From positions 78,117-142,116 of the forward strand of contig CALADF010000031.1 in the NCBI GenBank assembly GCA_937890835.1: 64,000 nt of DNA. Direction: 5' to 3'. Below are positions 59,519 to 64,000 of this stretch, in pieces. Made by a program: the position numbers and the translations under genes. Within the stretch, counting starts at the first letter, position 1, and the number at the start of each line of letters is the position of its first letter. The DNA comes from an uncultured bacterium (lineage in GTDB: Bacteria > Actinomycetota > Coriobacteriia > Coriobacteriales > Eggerthellaceae). The notes under the pieces were generated by a model. It was not told the DNA's origin. It made no database searches and saw only the letters and a program-made list of their open reading frames with translations.

Positions 59519-59541
59519 TCCATTGTTCATCTGGTGCGGTG

Positions 59542-59547
59542 TATACT
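59542..59547 (+). promoter_or_regulatory. Possible -10 for the thiC leader
   Basis: TATACT lies about 26 bp before the first conserved riboswitch base. No clear -35 is seen at the right distance. Confidence 0.4.
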
Positions 59548-59567
59548 GCGCCGCGAGTAATTGACAT

Positions 59568-59671
59568 ACGGGGAGCTCGTGATGCCGCGTGGACGGCGGG
59601 ACGGGCTGAGAGGGGGCGCCTTTCCGCCTCGACCCGCGGAACCTGATATGGGTAATGCCAACGAAGGGAGT
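59568..59671 (+). ncRNA. TPP riboswitch (THI element)
   Basis: All conserved blocks are readable: GGGGAGCTCG at the 5' side, GGGCTGAGAGGG (about 59603), then GACCCGCGGAACCTGAT and TGGGTAATGCCAACGAAGGGAG at the 3' side. The last block contains AAGGGAG, the ribosome site of thiC, 6 bases before its ATG. Binding of TPP therefore would hide the ribosome site, and the control should be mainly translational. Confidence 0.96.
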
Positions 59672-59675
59672 TCTC

Positions 59676-61064
59676 ATGACATCGAATCAATCTAATCGCA
59701 CGCAGGGGCGCGCCGTTGTCGGCACGTCGAACCGGCCGGGCGGTGCGCCGGTGACGCAGATCGATTTCGCCCGTGCAGGCGTAATCACCGAGGCGATGCG
59801 TATCGTCGCTTCCAAGGAGGGGCGTGATCCGGAGCAGATTCGCGAGGCCGTTGCGGTCGGTCGCGTCGCCATACCTGCCAACATCCATCATGAATCGTTG
59901 AGCCCCGAGGGGGTCGGCACGTGCGTCGACGGGATCGGTCTGCGAACGAAGGTGAACGTCAACTTGGGCATATCGGGGGATCTCGCCGACGTGTCCGAGG
60001 AATGGAAAAAGGTCGATGTCGCGCTCGAGCTCGGGGCGGAGGCGATCATGGATCTGTCGAACTCGGGCAAGACGCATGGATTCCGCGCCGAGCTCATTGA
60101 AAGATCGACGGCTATGATCGGGACGGTTCCCATGTACGACGCCATCGGTTATCTCGAGAAGGCCCTTGTCGACATCACTGCTCAAGATTTCCTCGAGGTC
60201 GTTCGCGCGCATGCGGAGGACGGAGTCGATTTCGTCACGATTCACGCGGGTATGAACCGTCGCGTTATCGAGTCGTTCAAGGAGACGGGACGGCTGACCA
60301 ATATCGTCAGTCGCGGTGGCTCGCTTATTTTTGCGTGGATGGAAGCAACGGGCAAGGAGAATCCGTTTTACGAGCATTACGACGAGGTTCTCTCCATTTT
60401 GCATGAGCATGACGTGACCATCTCGATCGGCGATGCCATGAGACCGGGGTCGACCTACGATGCGTCGGATGCGTCCCAGATCGCCGAACTCGTCGAGATC
60501 GGCAAGCTCACGCGCCGAGCTTGGGATGCGGGCGTCCAGGTCATGGTCGAGGGGCCGGGGCATATGGCTCTTGACGAGATCGCCGCCAACATGAAGCTTC
60601 AGAAGCGCCTTTGCCATGACGCTCCCTTCTACGTCCTCGGCCCTCTGGTGACCGATATCGCGCCAGGCTACGATCACATCACCGCTGCCATCGGCGGCGC
60701 CGTCGCCGCTTCTTCAGGGGCCGATTTCCTTTGCTACGTCACGCCTGCGGAACATTTGCGGCTGCCCGACGCCGATGATGTGCGGGAGGGTCTTGTCGCG
60801 ACGAAGATCGCCGCGCATGCGGCCGATATGGTCAAAGGCGTTCCCGGCGCCCGCGATCGAGATAATCGCATGAGCGATGCTCGGCGCCGCGTTGATTGGG
60901 ACGAGATGTTCTCGTATGCGCTTGACCCCGTGAAGGCGCGGCGTTATTTCGAAAGCGCGCCTCCTTCCAATGAAGGAACGTGCACCATGTGCGGCAAGAT
61001 GTGCGCGATGCGAACCGTCAACCAGATCATGGACGGCCTTACCATCGATTTGGACGCCGATTAA
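59676..61064 (+). CDS. thiC: Phosphomethylpyrimidine synthase ThiC
   Basis: Radical-SAM enzyme that rearranges AIR into hydroxymethylpyrimidine phosphate. The 462-residue protein has 'VGRVAIPANIHHESLSPEGV', 'VALELGAEAIMDLSNSGKTH', 'AGVQVMVEGPGHMALDEIAA' and 'LGPLVTDIAPGYDHITAAIG'. The C-terminal cluster motif is C-TM-C-GKM-C. It is of the short anaerobe type without the long N-terminal domain. The cluster spacing is CX2CX3C, one residue less than the E. coli form. The ATG at 59676 follows the riboswitch; an in-frame ATG at 59655 lies inside the riboswitch and is rejected. Confidence 0.94.
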   Translation: MTSNQSNRTQGRAVVGTSNRPGGAPVTQIDFARAGVITEAMRIVASKEGRDPEQIREAVAVGRVAIPANIHHESLSPEGVGTCVDGIGLRTKVNVNLGISGDLADVSEEWKKVDVALELGAEAIMDLSNSGKTHGFRAELIERSTAMIGTVPMYDAIGYLEKALVDITAQDFLEVVRAHAEDGVDFVTIHAGMNRRVIESFKETGRLTNIVSRGGSLIFAWMEATGKENPFYEHYDEVLSILHEHDVTISIGDAMRPGSTYDASDASQIAELVEIGKLTRRAWDAGVQVMVEGPGHMALDEIAANMKLQKRLCHDAPFYVLGPLVTDIAPGYDHITAAIGGAVAASSGADFLCYVTPAEHLRLPDADDVREGLVATKIAAHAADMVKGVPGARDRDNRMSDARRRVDWDEMFSYALDPVKARRYFESAPPSNEGTCTMCGKMCAMRTVNQIMDGLTIDLDAD

Positions 61065-61202
61065 CGAGGTCTCGCCGTGTTTCGGCGCGTCTGCCGCATG
61101 TGGGGCTTATGATAAGGGAAAGACGACCGCGCCCAAATGGGTGGATTGCTCGTTACGTTTGCGATAAAAACACGCGGTAGGGGCGTGTGAAGGAGGATAC
61201 GG

Positions 61203-61799
61203 ATGCTCGGAGACGAAAACAACAATCAGCAGGTTGATCTTGAGTCGGTCAAGCTTGAATCGTGCGCCTTGCTGGTCATCGACGAGCTGGGAGATCCGAC
61301 GGGCGGGCCGCTCGAGACCGTCTTGCTGGAGCCTACCCTCAATTCTGCTCGGCTCGCGCGCGCCGCACGTGCAGCGCGCGTGCCCGTTATCTTCGCGAAC
61401 GACGCCCACATCCCCGGTCTCGATAAGGAGCTTGCTTTATGGGGCGAGCACGGCATCGCGGGCTCGCCTGACGCGAAGACGTCTCCTCAGCTTAATCAAC
61501 AGGAGGGGGATTTCGTGATCGAGAAGCGTCGTTACTCCGCGTTTTTCCAGACGGGGTTACGGCTGCTCCTTGACGAGCTTGGAGTCGATACGCTTATTTG
61601 CTGCGGTATGGATACCAATATCTGCGTTCGTCATACGGTGGCAGATGCGTATTTCAATAATTTCGCCACCATCGTGGTCGAGGACGCGACAGCGACGTTC
61701 CTCGTAGGCGATCAAGCGGAGGGGCTCTCCTACATGAGGACATGCTACGCCTCCGAGATAATTACGACCGATCAGGCTCTCGGTCTCCTGGGGCGATAG
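61203..61799 (+). CDS. Isochorismatase-like cysteine hydrolase
   Basis: A 198-residue hydrolase of the nicotinamidase/isochorismatase fold. The catalytic triad is visible: Asp in 'CALLVIDELGDPTGG', Lys in 'DFVIEKRRYSAFFQTGL', and Cys in 'CCGMDTNICVRHTVADAYF'. The substrate cannot be named. It starts 138 bp after thiC and ends 2 bp before thiD, so it is transcribed with thiamine genes, but a thiamine role is only inferred from position. GAAGGAGG precedes the ATG. Confidence 0.82.
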   Translation: MLGDENNNQQVDLESVKLESCALLVIDELGDPTGGPLETVLLEPTLNSARLARAARAARVPVIFANDAHIPGLDKELALWGEHGIAGSPDAKTSPQLNQQEGDFVIEKRRYSAFFQTGLRLLLDELGVDTLICCGMDTNICVRHTVADAYFNNFATIVVEDATATFLVGDQAEGLSYMRTCYASEIITTDQALGLLGR

Positions 61800-61801
61800 C
61801 C

Positions 61802-62632
61802 ATGAGATCCGTTCTCACCATCGCGGGCTCCGATTCGAGCGGTGGAGCGGGCGTTCAGGCTGATATCAAGACCATCGAGGCTCACGGTCTTTTCGCCACA
61901 AGCGCTATCACGGCGCTGACGGCGCAGAACACGCTCGGCATTTCGGGGGTGGTGGATGTTGATCCGTCGTTCGTCGTCGCCCAGATAGATGCGGTGTTCG
62001 AAGATATCCGGCCCGATGCGGTGAAAATAGGCATGGTCTCGTCGCCCGATATCGTGCGCGCCATCGCCGAGGCCCTTGGACGTCATGGAGCCCGTCATGT
62101 CGTCGTTGACCCGGTTATGGTGGCGACGAGCGGTTCGGCTCTTATAACCGATGGAGCGGTTCGAGCCCTCGTCGATAGCCTGTTTCCCCTAGCTGAGGTC
62201 GTCACTCCTAACATTCCCGAGGCGAGAGTGCTGGCGGGAGCGGAGATAGCGGAGGAGGCGGACGTCGAACCTGCTGCTCGCTCTATTGCTCGTCTGGTTT
62301 CCGGGGGTCAGTCTCCTGCCGTCTTGGTGAAAGGCGGTCACGGTGTGACGGCTGCCGGGTCTGCCGATGACGGGCTTCTTCTTCGCGATGGGCCGTTCAC
62401 ATGGCTCAGAGGCGATCGTATCGAAACGCAAAACACTCACGGGACGGGTTGCACGCTGTCGTCGGCTATAGCATGCGGACTTGCGTGCGGGCTTGACGTG
62501 CGTGAAGCGGTCGTCTGCGCAAAGGCTTATGTAAGGGGCGCTCTTGAGCGAGGCTTGGACCTCGGACGGGGGAGCGGCCCTCTCGATCACATGTGGCGCT
62601 ACAGCGGTGATCGCGAATCGTTCAGGGAATAA
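61802..62632 (+). CDS. thiD: Hydroxymethylpyrimidine/phosphomethylpyrimidine kinase
   Basis: Phosphorylates HMP and HMP-P to HMP pyrophosphate for thiamine synthesis. The 276-residue protein starts 'VLTIAGSDSSGGAGVQADIK', has 'ITALTAQNTLGISGV', 'HVVVDPVMVATSGSALI', and the ATP/anion motif 'NTHGTGCTLSSAIACGLA'. These are the full ThiD signatures. It follows the isochorismatase-like gene by 2 bp. No thiE or thiG is in the window. Confidence 0.93.
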   Translation: MRSVLTIAGSDSSGGAGVQADIKTIEAHGLFATSAITALTAQNTLGISGVVDVDPSFVVAQIDAVFEDIRPDAVKIGMVSSPDIVRAIAEALGRHGARHVVVDPVMVATSGSALITDGAVRALVDSLFPLAEVVTPNIPEARVLAGAEIAEEADVEPAARSIARLVSGGQSPAVLVKGGHGVTAAGSADDGLLLRDGPFTWLRGDRIETQNTHGTGCTLSSAIACGLACGLDVREAVVCAKAYVRGALERGLDLGRGSGPLDHMWRYSGDRESFRE

Positions 62633-62735
62633 GTCGCTTTCCTTGTGGTTTTTCGAAGCGCTTGGGATACGCTGCCGCAGCGTTAGATGCGGCGGGACCG
62701 CTTCCCTTAAGGCGGCGAAGGGTTAGGTGGAGAAG

Positions 62736-62975
62736 ATGGACAAACCGATTCTGTATCATTGGGGACCGTGCCCGACGTGCTCGATTACGGCGCATTTCGC
62801 CGAAGAGCACGGTATCGAGCTCGACAAGCGTGATGTCGAGCAGGAGGCTCCGTACCAGGAGCTGCTCGCTTTGGGCGGGGATGCGAATCTCATTCCGTAC
62901 CTGTACGCCGAGGAGAGGCTTATTCAGGGAAACGACGATATCATCGCCTACCTGATGAAACGCTATTTGGGCTAG
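62736..62975 (+). CDS. Small glutaredoxin/GST N-terminal-like protein
   Basis: A 79-residue single thioredoxin-fold domain. It begins 'MDKPILYHWGPCPTCSITAH' with a CPTC redox-type motif. Next come 'LDKRDVEQEAPYQELLALGG' and the cis-Pro segment 'ANLIPYLYAEERLIQGNDDI', as in glutaredoxins and GST N-domains. It could be a thiol-disulfide carrier. The ATG at 62736 is preferred because GGTGGAG lies before it; a GTG 9 bp upstream is also in frame. It is 103 bp after thiD. Confidence 0.75.
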   Translation: MDKPILYHWGPCPTCSITAHFAEEHGIELDKRDVEQEAPYQELLALGGDANLIPYLYAEERLIQGNDDIIAYLMKRYLG

Positions 62976-62997
62976 TACGCTATAGTTCACCATCTCG

Positions 62998-63047
62998 AGC
63001 AGGGGCGCAGCGCCCCTGCTGACATCTGGGCCGCTACGCTATGGCCC
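62998..63047 (+). terminator. Tandem hairpins after the glutaredoxin-like gene
   Basis: First hairpin: AGCAGGGGCG / CGCCCCTGCT with a CAG loop (62998-63020). Second: GGGCC / GGCCC (63028-63047). The first is a strong 10-bp stem, but neither has a T-run. They mark the end of the thiamine region, and termination may need a factor. Confidence 0.5.
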
Positions 63048-63170
63048 GTTCTGGAAGATTGTCTTGTCTCAGCACGAGGATTGTCGGTGCTCGTAATACT
63101 CTCGTGCAGCTCGATCCACGCGGCGGGTATATGTCGTGACTAAAAAATTCGATCAATTTTAAAAAATATA

Positions 63171-63199
63171 TTGACGGACGGAGGAATCATCCGTAATAT
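63171..63199 (+). promoter_or_regulatory. Strong tRNA promoter with AT-rich upstream element
   Basis: TTGACG (63171-63176), 17-bp spacer, TAATAT (63194-63199). A 30-bp AT-rich tract (about 63141-63170, with TTTTAAAAAATATA) is placed like an UP element. Transcription should start near 63206, 43 bp before the first tRNA. Confidence 0.8.
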
Positions 63200-63248
63200 A
63201 CCAACTTGCGCTTAGCGCTTCAGAAATTGAAGAGCGAGCAGGTGCTGT

Positions 63249-63322
63249 TGGGGTGTCGTCTAATGGCAGGACAGCGGTTTCTGGTGCCGTATGTGAGGGT
63301 TCGACTCCTTCCACCCCAGCCA
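63249..63322 (+). tRNA. tRNA-Gln (anticodon CTG)
   Basis: Full cloverleaf: acceptor TGGGGTG / CACCCCA, anticodon stem GCGGT / GCCGT with loop TTCTGGT (anticodon CTG), T-arm GAGGG-TTCGACT-CCTTC, and an encoded G-CCA end. It decodes CAG. Confidence 0.95.
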
Positions 63323-63369
63323 ACTACTTGATATGACTAATAGTTAGGCTATACTGCAAAGCGTGATAC

Positions 63370-63446
63370 GGCTCCGTCGTCTAGCGGTTTAGGACGCCGC
63401 CCTCTCAAGGCGGAGGTCGCCGGTTCGAATCCGGTCGGAGCTACCA
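63370..63446 (+). tRNA. tRNA-Glu (anticodon CTC)
   Basis: Full cloverleaf: acceptor GGCTCCG / CGGAGCT (one G-T pair), anticodon stem CCGCC / GGCGG with loop CTCTCAA (anticodon CTC), T-arm GCCGG-TTCGAAT-CCGGT, and encoded ACCA. It decodes GAG. It is 47 bp after tRNA-Gln and shares its promoter. Confidence 0.96.
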
Positions 63447-63453
63447 AATTACC

Positions 63454-63485
63454 AAGGCTGAGATATATCTCAGCCTTTTTCTTTT
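63454..63485 (+). terminator. Terminator of the tRNA operon
   Basis: A 24-bp palindrome AAGGCTGAGATA / TATCTCAGCCTT (63454-63477) followed by TTTCTTTT, 7 bp after the tRNA-Glu CCA. Confidence 0.9.
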
Positions 63486-64000
63486 CCGTGGTTCTAGCAC
63501 GGGTTCGTCGATTTCGAAACGAGGAACGCGTTCGTCCTGGGTTATAGCCGAAGAAGAGTGCATCCCCCTCGATTCCTCAAGCTCGCCCCATGTCGAGTAA
63601 CGTCTAACCCGTCTTGGTAGTCAGCCGCCGTTCCATGACCCGTTTGCCGTTGGGAAGTTGTTCGAGCACGCACGCGAACGACAAGGTGGCTTACGAATGA
63701 TTGGATCAGAATATGAATGCGTGGAGCAGGCTTATCATGCCGATCGCATCTTTTGTCGCCCGCAAACCCGCAAGAGACCGGTGTGTCCGATGGCTATCCG
63801 AGGTGGGTAGGCGTAGTGGCCGACATGGCGTGAAATAATTTTGAGGTGTAAGCGGGTTGTAATCATATTGTGAAGAGCAGGTAAATAGCTTGCATATGCG
63901 AGAAGTAGACGTAATATATACAAGCTATCTTTTGGAGATGAGATAGCGCCGCGCGGGCCGCCGCGGGGGGCTCGGGAAAATTTCCGAGAAAACCCCTTGA
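63486..64000. other. Non-coding end of the window, no gene recognised
   Basis: I see no convincing gene in these 515 bp: possible frames are short and lack ribosome sites. From about 63820 to 63940 the DNA is AT-richer than the rest. It contains a 7-bp hairpin (GCTATCT / AGATAGC, 63924-63947) after TAATATATACAA. The last bases, AAAACCCCTTGA, could be the start of a -35 box (TTGACA) whose promoter continues outside the window. Confidence 0.5.

Noticed and set aside
63735..63923. A 62-codon minus-strand frame near the window end
   Set aside because: It has no ribosome site, no domain, and lies in AT-rich DNA where short frames occur by chance.

Overview
The window is one high-GC bacterial chromosome segment that is almost wholly coding. 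The gene content points to an anaerobic actinobacterium of the class Coriobacteriia, most likely the Eggerthella/Slackia group. The reasons are a division/cell-wall cluster with ftsZ, sepF and divIVA but no ftsA, a meso-diaminopimelate-type MurE, a fused two-domain ECF ATPase, corrinoid-dependent UroD-like methyltransferases, and a PucR/CdaR-type regulator beside an OxlT-like carrier. The placement is inferred from gene content and not from a marker alignment.

Region by region. 1-7.7 kb: the 3' end of secF, a DUF1292 protein, a secreted class 3 lipase, a fused EcfA1-EcfA2 ATPase, a sodium:alanine-type symporter and an OxlT-like MFS carrier. 7.7-12.5 kb: a methyl-transfer module with a divergent PucR/CdaR-type regulator, a UroD-like methyltransferase, a probable cobalamin riboswitch, a corrinoid protein and a second MtaA-like methyltransferase. 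It has palindromic operator candidates and two strong terminators. 12.6-16.6 kb: the remnant of a symporter gene, then poorly characterised zinc-finger and zinc-ribbon genes. 16.6-26.1 kb: two flavoproteins and an MGMT-type protein in a tight operon, then tsaC, an alpha/beta hydrolase, glpK, rpiB, glyA and a dCMP-deaminase-like gene.

26.3-33.6 kb: the complete F-type ATP synthase operon (an AtpI-like gene, then atpB-E-F-H-A-G-D-C) with a readable promoter and terminator. 33.8-36.6 kb: a DUF1846 protein and XerD. 36.6-37.2 kb: a non-coding control region with 43-bp tandem repeats and MraZ-box-like repeats placed inside the mraZ promoter. 37.2-58.4 kb: the dcw cluster mraZ-rsmH-ftsL-ftsI-murE-murF-mraY-murD-ftsW-murG-murC-murB-ftsQ-ftsZ, continuing into pgeF-yggS-sepF-proC-yggT-divIVA. 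This makes the peptidoglycan precursor pathway, the Z-ring and its anchor, and the polar scaffold.

58.4-63 kb: RNase P RNA on the minus strand, thiN, a TPP riboswitch with thiC, an isochorismatase-like hydrolase, thiD and a small glutaredoxin-like protein. 63.1-64 kb: tRNA-Gln(CTG) and tRNA-Glu(CTC) behind a strong promoter, then about 500 bp without recognisable genes.

The least ordinary parts are the corrinoid methyltransferase module with its internal riboswitch, the zinc-finger/zinc-ribbon gene group at 12.8-16.6 kb, the substituted Walker A motif in the Ecf ATPase, and the mraZ control region. No clear phage, transposon, CRISPR array or defence system was seen.
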